A DNA stretch of 64,000 nt from PALSA-1353 sp036267155 (GTDB lineage Bacteria; Planctomycetota; Phycisphaerae; Tepidisphaerales; Tepidisphaeraceae). Shown here piece by piece: positions 1-8,657 of the stretch; the stretch's first letter is position 1; the number at the start of each line of letters is the position of its first letter. Where the stretch lies: assembly GCA_036267155.1 (NCBI GenBank), contig DATAWP010000047.1, positions 1 to 64,000 of the forward strand, written 5' to 3'. The translations under genes and the position numbers were made by a program. The notes beneath the pieces are model-generated. The model was given only the letters and a program-made list of their open reading frames with translations. It made no database searches and was not told the origin of the DNA.

Positions 1-73
1 GCTTGTAATCCTGATGAATGACCAGATCGACGGCCGACTGTTTGAACTGTTCCGGATAAGCCTTGCGAGCCAT
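1..73 (-). CDS. Transposase OrfA, IS3-like, N-terminus only (runs off the left edge)
   Basis: Read leftward from an ATG at position 73, the strand encodes MARKAYPEQFKQSAVDL followed by seven more residues before the window ends. This is the usual opening of the small helix-turn-helix OrfA protein of IS3-family insertion sequences, which binds the element ends and is joined to OrfB by frameshifting. A good ribosome-binding site (GGAAAGGAA) lies about seven bases upstream. Only 24 codons are visible, so the family call rests on N-terminal resemblance. The rest of the element, including OrfB, should lie to the left, outside the window. I could not identify the terminal inverted repeat with confidence. 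Confidence 0.6.
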   Translation of the reverse strand, partial: MARKAYPEQFKQSAVDLVIHQDYK

Positions 74-227
74 AGCGGATTCCTTTCCCGACCCCATTGT
101 CGGGATTTATCCGCGCGTCCACCATTCGTGGGCAAGGCCAATGCGTCTCTGTGTTCTCTGTGCCCTCCGTGTGCTCTGCGCTCGCTTTCGGTCATCGCCA
201 ACGCCAAAGCAATCATTTTTATTGCAT

Positions 228-262
228 TTCATCTGTGTACATCTGATTTAAATCTGTGGCCA
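228..262. repeat. Dispersed 'CATCTGTGTACATCTG' repeat, single copy
   Basis: The sequence CATCTGTGTACATCTGAT followed by TTAAATCTGTGGCCAA closely matches the arm at 48120-48153 (CATCTGCGTGCATCTGAT, then TTTTATCCGTGGCTAA). A second wordy stretch, CTCTGTGTTCTCTGTGCC, lies just upstream at about 147-164. Both sit between the transposase start and the end of aroDE, in a 224-base gap with no gene. They belong to the simple-sentence intergenic repeats seen elsewhere in the window. Confidence 0.6.
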
Positions 263-297
263 AACCTCTTCGCATTTTCGCGGCTTGGCTATTTCGG

Positions 298-1860
298 TCA
301 TCGGGTATGCAGCGGCAGCCCCAAACGCTCGGAAATGACCCGCCGCATCACCGGCTGGGGCGCGGTTTTTCCGGTCCAGGTTTCGAATTGGGCCGCGGCC
401 TGACGGACGAACATTTCGACGCCGCTGATCGTTCTGGCCCCCAGGCCCTCGGCCTGCGCAATCAGTTGCGTTTTCAGCGGATTGTAAATCGTGTCGAAGA
501 CCAGCGTCCTGGCCGAAAACGGCGGGCGATGCTCGCCCAGGGGATTTTCGCCAATGTTCGGATACATGCCGACTGATGTTGTGTTAATGAATACCTGGAA
601 ATCGCTCCGGAGCACCTCGTCGAGCGCCACGGCCGAAACTTTGCCACGGCGGCCATTGAATTCATCCGCAAGACTTTGGGCGCGCTCCCGCGTGCGATTG
701 GAGACAATCACCGTTGCGCCGTAGTGGGCCAGGCCGGCAACGGCGGCGCGGGCCGTTCCGCCCGCCCCGAGAACGGCCACGCGAAGCTCGGCCAGGTTTT
801 CGCGATCCATGTCCAATTCCGTGGTGATGCTGTCGAGAATCGCGGCGTAATCCGTGTTCTTTCCACTCAGCACGGGTGCCGAGCCAGGGCCGCGCCGGAT
901 CACGATGGTGTTCACCGCACCGATGATTTGCGCGAGTTCCTCGACGGCGGCCCCGTTCTGCGTCAAATACCGCAGGGCGTTTTCCTTGTGCGGGATCGTC
1001 ACGGACAAGCCGGAAAGATTCAGCTCCTCGAAGCGCACAAATTCGTCCATGAACGCCTTGAAGCTGGTGTAATCCGGCTCGACGAGCAGCGGAAGATAAA
1101 CGCCGTCGTATCCCGTGGCCGTGAAGGCGGCATTGTGAATCGCCGGAGACATCGAATGCCGCACCGGATGCGCGACCACGCCAAAAACCTTCGTGGCCGG
1201 GCCGATGTCGTCCCAGCGATAGAGATTTTTCATCTCGGCGATCATCACCTGTCCCGGAGCCGTGGCCGATTCGTGATCCAGCGACGCGAACGTCAGGAAC
1301 GCGCCGAATTTTCTCGCCAACACCCGGCTCAGTAATCCGACCTCACCCATGCACAGGGCAACCGTCGGGCGAGACGGATGGATCAGCAGCTTTAGCGCGT
1401 CGAGGTTGTCCAGAATATTTCCCGCTCGCCAGACGATCTTGTTCACCTCGGCGGGCATGGCGTTCATTTCCTCGACGATTTTATTGAGATCGCCCGGCGT
1501 GGCCGAGAAATCGTGGGCACTGATGATGAGCCGGGATTGAATTTTATCCGGGATCTGGGGCATCTGCGGAAGCGCCTGGAGTTCCAGATCAACCAGGGCG
1601 GCGCCACCGTTGATGGCGGATGCGAGCCGCGACATCCGTTCGGCATCATCCAATTGCGAGTGTCCGCCCTCGGACTGCGATCGGCAGGTGACAACGGCGG
1701 GGAGAATCTTATCCTCCAGCAGAAGCATCAGCGCGTTCATGTCGCGCAGCTTGTCGATGCGCAGCTCGACCAAATCCGCGCCCGCGGCCGCTGCCGCGGC
1801 GACTTCCCGCCGTGCCTTGGCCAATTCGGTAACGAAAATGGGAACGCACAGATGCGTCAT
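298..1860 (-). CDS. aroDE: Bifunctional 3-dehydroquinate dehydratase (type I) / shikimate dehydrogenase
   Basis: A 520-residue fusion carrying two consecutive steps of the shikimate pathway. Residues ~1-225 are a type I dehydroquinate dehydratase: VELRIDKLRD near the start, HDFSAT with the catalytic His, and a Lys in VNKIVWRAGN that would form the Schiff base. Residues ~235-515 are shikimate dehydrogenase: SMSPAIHN and VTIPHKENA for substrate binding with the catalytic Lys, GKNTDYAA, and the NADP-binding loop GAGGTARAA. It ends in a typical AroE tail (SGVEMFVRQAAAQFETWTG). The same domain order occurs in plants and in Planctomycetes and Chlamydiae. dapA lies nine bases upstream on the same strand, so the two are probably co-transcribed. 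Confidence 0.95.
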   Translation of the reverse strand: MTHLCVPIFVTELAKARREVAAAAAAGADLVELRIDKLRDMNALMLLLEDKILPAVVTCRSQSEGGHSQLDDAERMSRLASAINGGAALVDLELQALPQMPQIPDKIQSRLIISAHDFSATPGDLNKIVEEMNAMPAEVNKIVWRAGNILDNLDALKLLIHPSRPTVALCMGEVGLLSRVLARKFGAFLTFASLDHESATAPGQVMIAEMKNLYRWDDIGPATKVFGVVAHPVRHSMSPAIHNAAFTATGYDGVYLPLLVEPDYTSFKAFMDEFVRFEELNLSGLSVTIPHKENALRYLTQNGAAVEELAQIIGAVNTIVIRRGPGSAPVLSGKNTDYAAILDSITTELDMDRENLAELRVAVLGAGGTARAAVAGLAHYGATVIVSNRTRERAQSLADEFNGRRGKVSAVALDEVLRSDFQVFINTTSVGMYPNIGENPLGEHRPPFSARTLVFDTIYNPLKTQLIAQAEGLGARTISGVEMFVRQAAAQFETWTGKTAPQPVMRRVISERLGLPLHTR

Positions 1861-1869
1861 GGCGGCCGC

Positions 1870-2748
1870 TCAGGCGGGAAGCGGCGCTCCGATGTCCTTC
1901 ATGCAATGCTCGATCTGCTTTTTCGTGGCGTCGCCGGCTTCCCAAAGAGGCAAGCGCAGCTCGCCGCTGTCGAGGCCCGCCACTTTCATCGCATGTTTGA
2001 TGCCGACCGGATTTCCGTCGAGGAACATCGCCCGCATGAGGGGAAAGAGCTTGCAATGAAGGGCCGACGCCTGATCGTATTGGTTCGACGCGCAAAGCTT
2101 CGTCAGTGTTTTGATCTGCGAGGGGATGACATTGGATAGAACGCTGATGACGCCCCTGCCGCCGACCGACATGATCGGCACCGTCAGCGAATCATCGCCG
2201 CTGACGATGATGATGTCGCACAGCGCGTGAATCTCGCTGGTCATGTTCAGATCGCCAGTCGCTTCCTTGACCGCAATGATGTTGCGATGCTTCGCCAGCC
2301 GGGCGACGGTCTGCGCGGACATGGTTACGCCGGTGCGGCCGGGAATGTTGTACAACACAATCGGCAGATCGACGCGATCGGCTAACGTCATGAAATGTCG
2401 ATACAGCCCTTCCTGCGTCGGCTTGTTGTAATACGGATTCACCGACAAACAGGCAGGTGCCCCGGCGCGTTTGGCGATCTGATGAAGTTCAAGAGCTTCG
2501 GTTGTGGCGTTGGCGCCGGTGCCGGCGATCACGGGAACCCGGCCGGCCGCGTACTGCACCGTCAATTCGATCACGCGGGCGTGTTCCTTGAAATCGAGCG
2601 TCGGCGATTCGCCGGTCGTGCCCACCGGCACCAGAGCGTCGATCCCATTTTTGATTTGGAACTCCACCTGCTCGCGCAGGCGCTGTTCATCGACTTTCCC
2701 TTCGCGGAAGGGAGTGATCATTGCGGTCATGGCGCCTTGAATGGTCAT
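1870..2748 (-). CDS. dapA: 4-hydroxy-tetrahydrodipicolinate synthase
   Basis: A TIM-barrel aldolase of 292 residues, normal for the family, condensing pyruvate with aspartate semialdehyde in the lysine/diaminopimelate pathway. Visible signatures are GTTGESPTL (pyruvate carboxylate binding), LYNIPGRTG with the catalytic Tyr, and AVKEATGDL with the Schiff-base Lys. The C-terminal half (GNPVGIKHAMKVAGL) also fits DapA. It is upstream of aroDE and probably drives a small amino-acid biosynthesis operon. Other members of the superfamily, such as N-acetylneuraminate lyase, are less likely because of the full DapA motif set. Confidence 0.95.
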   Translation of the reverse strand: MTIQGAMTAMITPFREGKVDEQRLREQVEFQIKNGIDALVPVGTTGESPTLDFKEHARVIELTVQYAAGRVPVIAGTGANATTEALELHQIAKRAGAPACLSVNPYYNKPTQEGLYRHFMTLADRVDLPIVLYNIPGRTGVTMSAQTVARLAKHRNIIAVKEATGDLNMTSEIHALCDIIIVSGDDSLTVPIMSVGGRGVISVLSNVIPSQIKTLTKLCASNQYDQASALHCKLFPLMRAMFLDGNPVGIKHAMKVAGLDSGELRLPLWEAGDATKKQIEHCMKDIGAPLPA

Positions 2749-2818
2749 AGCAAAACAATTTTAGGTTGATTGGGCCTTTTCTCAAGTAAAGCCGCCGCAT
2801 CCAGGTCCGACGAGATTC

Positions 2819-3377
2819 TTAAGAACTTTGAACCGATCCCTCGATTTTACCGCGGCGCGGCGGCTTCAGCCGCCGTGTTCCCCCATTCAAAGGCCTGATT
2901 GACGGAATGGCCCTTATCCAGAACCCATTGGTGTCATAGCTGTGGCTCGTGCTGTACGCTCCGGTGCCCGTGGCCATTTCGGTCATGAGGCAGTTATCCC
3001 CGTGACTGTCGTACGTGTCGGTGATACTCAGCGTGCTCGTGCCGACGACGTGCGTCTTGGTCAGCTGGTTGCCCACGTTGTCATACGTGTACGTATCCAC
3101 GTAACACTGTTCTCCAGAGTTGGTCGTCGTGAACCATTCGCTCACCTGTTTCCATTATCATCATTTAAGGTCGTCGTGGTCGATCGCCGAGCTTTCAGTT
3201 CGGCAAGATTCGCCTCAATGGCGTGATCGGCGGCAACAGGCTGGTAGTACGTCGTGGCCGATCCCTGGGTGAGGTGACGCGACTGCCAGTTGCGTCGTAC
3301 GTGTATCCCGTGGTTGTGCTACCGATGGTGGCACTGATAAGACGATTCTGCACTTCGTACGTGTAGTTGCTGGTCAC
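2819..3377 (-). pseudogene. RHS/YD-repeat protein remnant, frameshifted
   Basis: Reading the minus strand from 3377, three overlapping frames together give continuous RHS-type sequence: NYTYEVQNRLISATIGSTTT then GYTYDATGSRVTS, then in a second frame TQGSATTYYQPVAADHA, then (after a stop) YTYDNVGNQLTKTHVVG and ITDTYDSHGDNCLMTEM. Intact RHS proteins are large secreted or surface beta-barrel shells, often toxin carriers. At least two frame changes and a stop show this is a decayed fragment of roughly 180 codons. Its 3' end runs into the palindromic GC-rich repeat at 2852-2883. No intact RHS core or toxin domain is present. Confidence 0.8.
2852..2883. repeat. GC-rich palindromic repeat, copy 1
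   Basis: GCGGCGCGGCGGCTTCAGCC followed by GCCGTGTTCCCC. CGGCGGCTTCAGCCGCCG is a near-perfect palindrome able to form a hairpin. The matching copy is at 26856-26886 (CGGCGGCTTTGGCCGCCGTG). This copy terminates the broken RHS gene. Confidence 0.65.
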
Positions 3378-3444
3378 GGAGTTGGGTCACCTATATGCCC
3401 ACAATTCGCCGCGAGGTTTGCGAAGCTATTGCCATCGTTCGTAG

Positions 3445-3738
3445 TCATTTATGGTTATCGGCTTGCGTCGCCTTTACTTCAGCCCTCATCTTTGCTTCAG
3501 CCGGGACATCGGACCGCGCCATTAAGCCCGTGTCGGGAATTTCGCGCCACATATCTTCAGTAGTTCCATAGCGCCGTGCACTACAACGTTTCGCGATTGT
3601 CCAATCATCCTGCAGATCATCGCGCAAACTCATCCGGTTTTCAGGGCTGGGGAATAAGAAGACATAAACTCCCTCAGGGCGCTCTTGCAAAACTACTTTG
3701 TATACACCATCCCGGTTTATAATTGCTTCTAGTGCCAT
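3445..3738 (-). CDS. Small hypothetical protein, possible orphan of an RHS locus
   Basis: A 97-residue acidic-to-neutral soluble protein without signal peptide or membrane segment. It opens with ALEAIINRDGVYKVVLQE and contains DDLQDDWTIAKRCSARRYG then TTEDMWREIPDTG. I do not recognise a named family. Its size and its position immediately upstream of the RHS remnant on the same strand would fit a small immunity-like or accessory protein left from the RHS locus, but that is inference. The open frame has no internal stop and starts at a reasonable ATG, so it is likely real. Confidence 0.55.
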   Translation of the reverse strand: MALEAIINRDGVYKVVLQERPEGVYVFLFPSPENRMSLRDDLQDDWTIAKRCSARRYGTTEDMWREIPDTGLMARSDVPAEAKMRAEVKATQADNHK

Positions 3739-3897
3739 GAAACAACCTCAAGGCTGATGTTCCTAATTATAGCACATCCAAAGTCCTAACCACTACTTCC
3801 CAATGTATATGCGTTGCGGGAACGGATGGCGGGACATCACTGATATTAAATCGGTGGTCCCCTTCTTCGGGCCGACACGGCCCGGCTCTGTGAAAAG

Positions 3898-4629
3898 TTA
3901 TCCATTTGACACGATCGCCAGATATTTTCTCACCGTTTCGGGCAATCCAAACTCCAGCGCCTCGGCGATCAGCGCATGGCCGATGGATACCTCCAATACA
4001 TTCGGCACCGCCTCAAGAAATGGGCGGAGGTTTTGCAGGTTCAAATCATGTCCGGCGTTCACGCCCAGGCCGACTTCGCCCGCCCGGCGCGCCGCCAGGG
4101 CGTACGGCTCGGCGGCTTGCCGATTTCCCTTGGCAAAATCTTCCGCGTACGGAGCGGTGTACAACTCCACCCGATCCACGCCCAGCTTCGCGGCCAGATC
4201 CATCGCCGCGGGTTGAGGATCCATAAAAATGCTGACCCGACAACCCAGGGATTTGAGTTGATCGACCACCGGCTGAAGACGCTTCCCATCGCGCATCAGA
4301 TCCCATCCGTGATCGCTCGTGGAAGCCTCCGGCGAATCCGGCACCAATGTACACTGCGTCGGACGAATGGTTTGAGCATACGGCATGTAGTCGAAAAACG
4401 GATTGCCTTCGATATTGAATTCGACGCCGGGATAGTTTTTCAGCAGTTCAGCCAAATCGCGCACGTCCGCCGGGCGGATATGACGTTGATCCGGGCGCGG
4501 GTGGACGGTGATGCCGTGCGCGCCGGCGTCCAAGACGAGCTTGGCCGCGTGAACCACGCTGGGAATGCCCACCGGCCGCGTGTTGCGCAGCAACGCCACC
4601 CGATTCAGATTGACGCTGAGTTTGGTCAC
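3898..4629 (-). CDS. pdxJ: Pyridoxine 5'-phosphate synthase
   Basis: A TIM-barrel enzyme of about 243 residues that makes pyridoxine 5'-phosphate from 1-deoxyxylulose 5-phosphate and 3-amino-2-oxopropyl phosphate (DXP-dependent vitamin B6 route). Motifs: KLSVNLNRVALLRNTR at the start, HPRPDQRHI, EFNIEGNP with the catalytic Glu, GLGVNAGHDLN and SIGHALI. The open frame extends further upstream, but a GTG at 4629 gives the normal family length and overlaps the TGA of nnrE by four bases (GTGA), the usual sign of translational coupling. I therefore prefer this start over any upstream one. Confidence 0.93.
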   Translation of the reverse strand: MTKLSVNLNRVALLRNTRPVGIPSVVHAAKLVLDAGAHGITVHPRPDQRHIRPADVRDLAELLKNYPGVEFNIEGNPFFDYMPYAQTIRPTQCTLVPDSPEASTSDHGWDLMRDGKRLQPVVDQLKSLGCRVSIFMDPQPAAMDLAAKLGVDRVELYTAPYAEDFAKGNRQAAEPYALAARRAGEVGLGVNAGHDLNLQNLRPFLEAVPNVLEVSIGHALIAEALEFGLPETVRKYLAIVSNG

Positions 4630-5297
4630 TGTGCGATCTCCGAAATCAACTCGCGCGGACAGCCGATGTCGCCGACGATCACCTTGCCGAGATAGCGTTT
4701 GGCCTCCGGCGCGGCGAAGCCGGCTTTTTCGGCGACGAACGTAATGGTGCGCTGGGCGGTTATGCAAGCGGCGCCAAGCGGCCGACCGGTATCGCAATCC
4801 AGGCCGCTGGGAATGTCGATGGCCAGAACCGGCGAACCGGTTTGCCCCACCGCGGCAACAATTGCCGGGAACGGCTCGCGCGGCTGGCTGGTCAAACCCG
4901 TGCCAAATACCGCATCGACAATCAGAATCGGCCGCTCGCGGACGATCTCGGTCGGGTCGGCCTGCGTGATCGGCAGACCCATCGCCTGCACAACGTCCCA
5001 ATTCGCTTTAGCTTCCCCGGCATACTTTTTCGGGTCGGTCGTCAGGAAAATCTTGATCCCGAATTGCCGGTTATGAAGATGCCTGGCGATCGCCAGACCG
5101 TCGCCGCCGTTGTTTCCACCGCCGCACAGAACCAGCACGAATCGTCGTTGGACCGCCTCAACCATGCTCACCGCGACATTGGCCGCGGCGATCGCGGCGT
5201 TTTCCATCAGCACCACGCCGGGGATGTGATAGCGCTCCACCGCCAGGCGGTCGATTTGGCGAACCTGCTCGCGCGTGAGACGAAGCATCCGTTGCAT
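4626..5297 (-). CDS. nnrE: NAD(P)H-hydrate epimerase
   Basis: A YjeF N-terminal-domain protein of 223 residues. It interconverts R- and S-NAD(P)HX so that damaged cofactor can be repaired. The signature GGGNNGGDGLAIARHL is present, followed by VDAVFGTGL and AIDIPSGLDCDTG, all typical. The C-terminal ADP-dependent dehydratase domain (NnrD), often fused in bacteria, is absent, so the dehydratase must be encoded elsewhere. It is coupled to pdxJ downstream by a four-base overlap, and it is divergent from surE, whose start is only 14 bases away. Confidence 0.92.
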   Translation of the reverse strand: MQRMLRLTREQVRQIDRLAVERYHIPGVVLMENAAIAAANVAVSMVEAVQRRFVLVLCGGGNNGGDGLAIARHLHNRQFGIKIFLTTDPKKYAGEAKANWDVVQAMGLPITQADPTEIVRERPILIVDAVFGTGLTSQPREPFPAIVAAVGQTGSPVLAIDIPSGLDCDTGRPLGAACITAQRTITFVAEKAGFAAPEAKRYLGKVIVGDIGCPRELISEIAQ

Positions 5298-5311
5298 TAT
5301 ACTACCGGGAC

Positions 5312-6064
5312 ATGCTGATTCTCCTGACCAATGATGATGGAATTTCCGCTCCGGGGCTGGTGGCTCTGTATCACGAGCTTGTGGAACTCGGCGAAGTGTG
5401 GGTAGTGGCGCCCACTTCCGTTCAAAGCGCCGCCAGCCACGGCATCACGCTCTCGGCCCCGCTGCTGACGAGCGTGGTAAAAATCCCCGATGCATTCAGC
5501 GGGATCGCGGTGGACGGCCGGCCGGCGGACTGCGTGAAGCTTGCTGTTTCACAAATCCTTCCGCGACGGCCCGATCTGGTCATCAGCGGAATGAACAGCG
5601 GAGCGAACGTCGGTATCAACGTCATCTACAGCGGCACGGTTGCCGCGGCGATCGAAGCGGCGTTTCTGGGATTGCCGAGCATCGCAGTTTCGCTGCATCT
5701 CCGCGGCGACGTGACGACGGATTATCCGCGGGCCGCGGGGCTGGCGAGGAAGACCATCGATCAGATTTTGAAATCCCACCTGTCTGCCGGGCACGTTGTC
5801 AGCGTGAACATTCCCGCGCTCAAGCCGGGCGAATCCCCCGCCGGGGTGAAGATCGTGCGGCAGTGCACCCGGCCGTGGGTGGATACATACGAACGGCGTC
5901 GGGACCCGCGCGGGCGGGACTATTTCTGGAATACCAGCGTTTTCACGCTCGGCCCCACCGATGACGACACCGACGTTGCCGCCCTTCGCCAAGGGTACAT
6001 CACCATCACACCGCTGCAATTTGATTTGACGGACCACCGGCAGTTGAAACATTTACAACAGTAA
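5312..6064 (+). CDS. surE: 5'/3'-nucleotidase SurE
   Basis: A 250-residue survival protein E, a metal-dependent phosphatase acting on nucleoside 5'- and 3'-monophosphates. The two metal-binding aspartates are in LLTNDDGISAPGL. VVAPTSVQSAASHGITL carries the conserved Ser, and VISGMNSGANVG the conserved Asn. The C-terminus (DTDVAALRQGYITITPL) is also diagnostic. The start ATG is at the first residue of the LILLTNDDG strand, as is normal. It is transcribed away from nnrE. Confidence 0.95.
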   Translation: MLILLTNDDGISAPGLVALYHELVELGEVWVVAPTSVQSAASHGITLSAPLLTSVVKIPDAFSGIAVDGRPADCVKLAVSQILPRRPDLVISGMNSGANVGINVIYSGTVAAAIEAAFLGLPSIAVSLHLRGDVTTDYPRAAGLARKTIDQILKSHLSAGHVVSVNIPALKPGESPAGVKIVRQCTRPWVDTYERRRDPRGRDYFWNTSVFTLGPTDDDTDVAALRQGYITITPLQFDLTDHRQLKHLQQ

Positions 6065-6156
6065 ACAAGCAGGCGTTTGTTTTGGTCGGGAACTGAATCA
6101 CGAAAACCCATCTGGCGCGTCAGCCGTTGCGTTTTGGGGTTGCCGTCAACGAATCG

Positions 6157-7320
6157 TCAATTCTTGACCTCAATGCGGTCGCGTTTTGGCTCGCCGTTTC
6201 GCAGCGCCCATTTGCGCCAGCGCGTCGGGGTCAGGCCGGTGAACTGTTTGAAGCGACTCGTAAAATGGCTCTGGTGGGCGAAACCGCAGAACTTGGCGAT
6301 CTCCGCCAGCTCGGACTCCCGGCTGAATAGCATGCTCTTGGCGTAGAAAATCTGGCATTCCAGGAGGAAATGTTTGGGCGTGATGCCCAACAACTCGGTA
6401 AACCGGCGATGGAAATGGAACGGGCTGAGATGAACGTGCTTGGAAATTTCGCCGAGCGTCGGCCCGCGGCGGAAATGCTCGTTCATGAACTGGATGGCCG
6501 GCACCAGGCGCGACAATTCGGCGTCGGCGGAAAAATCCGCCGCTCGCAGCGATATCCATTCGCAGTAGCCGGGCAACAGCGAGTAGAAAACCACCGCTCC
6601 CTCCGCCAGCCCCGGGAAACTCCTGTAGGCGACGGCGCGGAAGTTCCACAACTGACCGCTCGAATCAGGCAGCGCCAGCCGATCGGATATCATCGGTTGG
6701 CCCCCAAGCTGCTGGAGCCGATGACGCGCATCGTGATGGAGCTGGTCGCTAAGCCGCTGATCCAGATCGGACAGTCCCTCGGCCACGATCGGCTTGAAGT
6801 TCGCGCCGATGACAATCTGCCGGGAATTCGCTCGCTGTACCCATGGCGCCGGCTTGTCGCAATCGGCCGAGGGGCGGGAGGTGCGCGCGTCGGCGGCGAC
6901 GCGGCTGAACTGAGCCGCGGTCTCCGACACGGCCCTCACGTCGCCGTCGGTGAATCGGCCTTGTTCCGCGCTTCGATATACGTGCAGTGCGCCGCCGAAT
7001 CCGGGGATCGCCGGCGACTCCACCGGCGCAACGACAAGTTGATTCAATTTCTCGCCGGCGAGAAATCCGCGATAGTAACGCGATTGTTCCATTCCACCGG
7101 GCCAACATTCATCGCCACGGAACGCGCGACCATGAATGATGGCTCGCCACGTCGCGGCGTCCTCGGTGTGAAAATCACCGGCGTAGGATCGGCCCCATGC
7201 TTCGCCCAAATGAGGCGGTTGAACGATCTGCGAACCCCCCCTCGGCATTGCGCTGACCAACCAAGCCTGTGAAAAATGAACGACCTTGTTAAGACTCTCG
7301 AATAACTGCCTATATGACAC
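6157..7320 (-). CDS. AraC-family transcriptional regulator with N-terminal sensor domain
   Basis: A 387-residue protein. Residues ~290-375 hold the two helix-turn-helix motifs of AraC/XylS: LGEISKHVHLSPFHFHRRF then LGITPKHFLLECQ, and ELAEIAKFCGFAHQSHFTSR followed by GLTPTRWRK. Residues ~10-270 have no standard cupin AraC sensor; segments such as FGGALHVYRSAEQGRFTDGD resemble a GAF/LuxR-type sensor fold, which is a tentative reading. It stands alone, convergent with surE, so its target is not evident. The gap on its upstream side (7321-7913) holds no gene. Confidence 0.85.
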   Translation of the reverse strand: MSYRQLFESLNKVVHFSQAWLVSAMPRGGSQIVQPPHLGEAWGRSYAGDFHTEDAATWRAIIHGRAFRGDECWPGGMEQSRYYRGFLAGEKLNQLVVAPVESPAIPGFGGALHVYRSAEQGRFTDGDVRAVSETAAQFSRVAADARTSRPSADCDKPAPWVQRANSRQIVIGANFKPIVAEGLSDLDQRLSDQLHHDARHRLQQLGGQPMISDRLALPDSSGQLWNFRAVAYRSFPGLAEGAVVFYSLLPGYCEWISLRAADFSADAELSRLVPAIQFMNEHFRRGPTLGEISKHVHLSPFHFHRRFTELLGITPKHFLLECQIFYAKSMLFSRESELAEIAKFCGFAHQSHFTSRFKQFTGLTPTRWRKWALRNGEPKRDRIEVKN

Positions 7321-7913
7321 GGTTCCTCACACGCACGAATACCTATAAATTGAAACACCCCGGCATCCCTTTTGAACACGCCGGTCGCAACATTCCATCA
7401 GACGCATGGATATTCAATATATGCTGCGGCAAGAAGTCTAGTTTTATGTCTTTTTTCGACGCATGTTCAAGCGCTGCTTTACAAATAGGCAAGATTCGTG
7501 AATTTCGTTTATCCCGTTGCAGATTTATTTCAGTGGGGTGCGTTATATTTGGGCACATCATGCCGTCGAGCCCGCTGTTTTAAGCGACTGCGGTCGGAAG
7601 TAACACGACTTTTGACGTGCGGATTTTTGTCAAATTCACTCTCCTGCGATACGCGTCAAACGCGTTGCTTTCCCGCATCCTTTTTATCGCGCAGGACGAT
7701 CCGGAATTGTTGTGGCTGGGAATCAGACCGCATAAACGGCCTCAGCGCGGATTGAACAAATGCACCCTGTTGAACACACAAGGCAAAGTACCGTCTTCGG
7801 CACGAGGCTTGATAACATCACGGCCAAGGAACGTGCCTCAATGTTTGTTCGGTTTACAACCCATCGATTCTGGGACAAGAAAATCCGGATCGGCATTCTC
7901 GCGTTAGCGACGT
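7321..7913. other. Gene-free gap, relatively A+T-rich
   Basis: About 590 bases between the AraC gene start and the end of the Fur-family gene. Short open frames exist on both strands (for example 7343-7561 minus, 7498-7755 plus), but none has a recognisable domain or convincing ribosome-binding site. The stretch 7400-7640 is visibly richer in A+T than the flanks and may be a decayed acquired segment. I see no RNA gene or strong terminator. Confidence 0.5.
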
Positions 7914-8474
7914 TTATCGCGATGTGTTGATGGATGATTTGGCCGGGCCGCCCGCCCCTTCGCCGGTTGTTTTCGCAACCTCCGCCCTCGCCTGCGGGCT
8001 CAATCCGAAGATATGAAACTGATGTGAGATCGGCTCAAACCCGTGTTGCCGGCAAATCTCATCGCGCAACTTGCGCAGCTTGTCGCTGTTGAATTCGATG
8101 ACCTTGCCCGTTGTCACACAGATGAGATAGTCGTACGCCTGCCGGCCGACGATGACGTCGTAGTACGATTGCTTGTTGTCGAAGAAAACTTGTTTGAGAA
8201 TACCCGCATCCTGCAGATGGGACAGAGTTCGGTAAACCGTGGCCCTGCTGACGCGATGGCCCAGTTGCCGCAGATCCACCGCCAATTGCTCCGCTTCGAA
8301 AAGAGCCGTTTTGCGCAGCACAGCATCGAGGATCATCGCCCGTTCCGGCGTAAACTTGAGCCTCTGGCCCCGCAGGTATTGGCGGAAGATCGCACACACC
8401 GGCTCATACGGCCGCGATCGCGGCTCCGCCGAAATCCGCGGAATGCTCGGCAAAATATGCGGCCCGGAACTCAT
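7914..8474 (-). CDS. Fur-family transcriptional regulator, atypical metal site
   Basis: A 186-residue protein with the Fur/Zur/PerR winged helix: FTPERAMILDAVLRKTALFE, then AEQLAVDLRQLGHRVSRATV and YRTLSHLQDAGIL (residues ~40-95). In the dimerisation domain the usual HHxH stretch reads GRQAYDYLICVTTGKVIEF, and neither CxxC pair for the structural zinc is present. The Glu of VIEF and the histidines of SHQFHIFGL are kept. It may therefore respond to metal differently or use a reduced site. It diverges from the sugar ABC importer, and the space between them contains an inverted repeat (8527-8600). Direct control of that importer is possible but not shown. Confidence 0.85.
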   Translation of the reverse strand: MSSGPHILPSIPRISAEPRSRPYEPVCAIFRQYLRGQRLKFTPERAMILDAVLRKTALFEAEQLAVDLRQLGHRVSRATVYRTLSHLQDAGILKQVFFDNKQSYYDVIVGRQAYDYLICVTTGKVIEFNSDKLRKLRDEICRQHGFEPISHQFHIFGLSPQARAEVAKTTGEGAGGPAKSSINTSR

Positions 8475-8526
8475 GCAGTCAGTCTACGCCGCTGGCCGCT
8501 CTTTGGCCACTAAGAGGGTTTGCCGG

Positions 8527-8600
8527 TTGCCAATTGCCTATTTCCTATTTCCTATTGAAGGAGGCGATTTCAATAGGCAATAGGAAATTGGCAATTGCAA
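8527..8600. repeat. Inverted repeat built on 'TTGCCAATTGCCTATTTCC'
   Basis: The left arm 8527-8559 (TTGCCAATTGCCTATTTCCT, then ATTTCCTATTGAA) is matched in reverse by 8569-8600 (TTCAATAGGCAATAGGAAAT, then TGGCAATTGCAA). A nine-base loop GGAGGCGAT separates them. The element lies between the divergent Fur-family gene and sugar-binding-protein gene, so it sits in or near both promoters. Confidence 0.75.
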
Positions 8601-8657
8601 TGCAATTCGTATCGCATTTGCCACCCCTCTCCCCCCACGCGACAATGCCCTGATCCA

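Noticed and set aside
7343..7907. Several short open frames on both strands in the gap before the Fur-family gene
   Set aside because: No domain, signal peptide or ribosome-binding site; they overlap each other.
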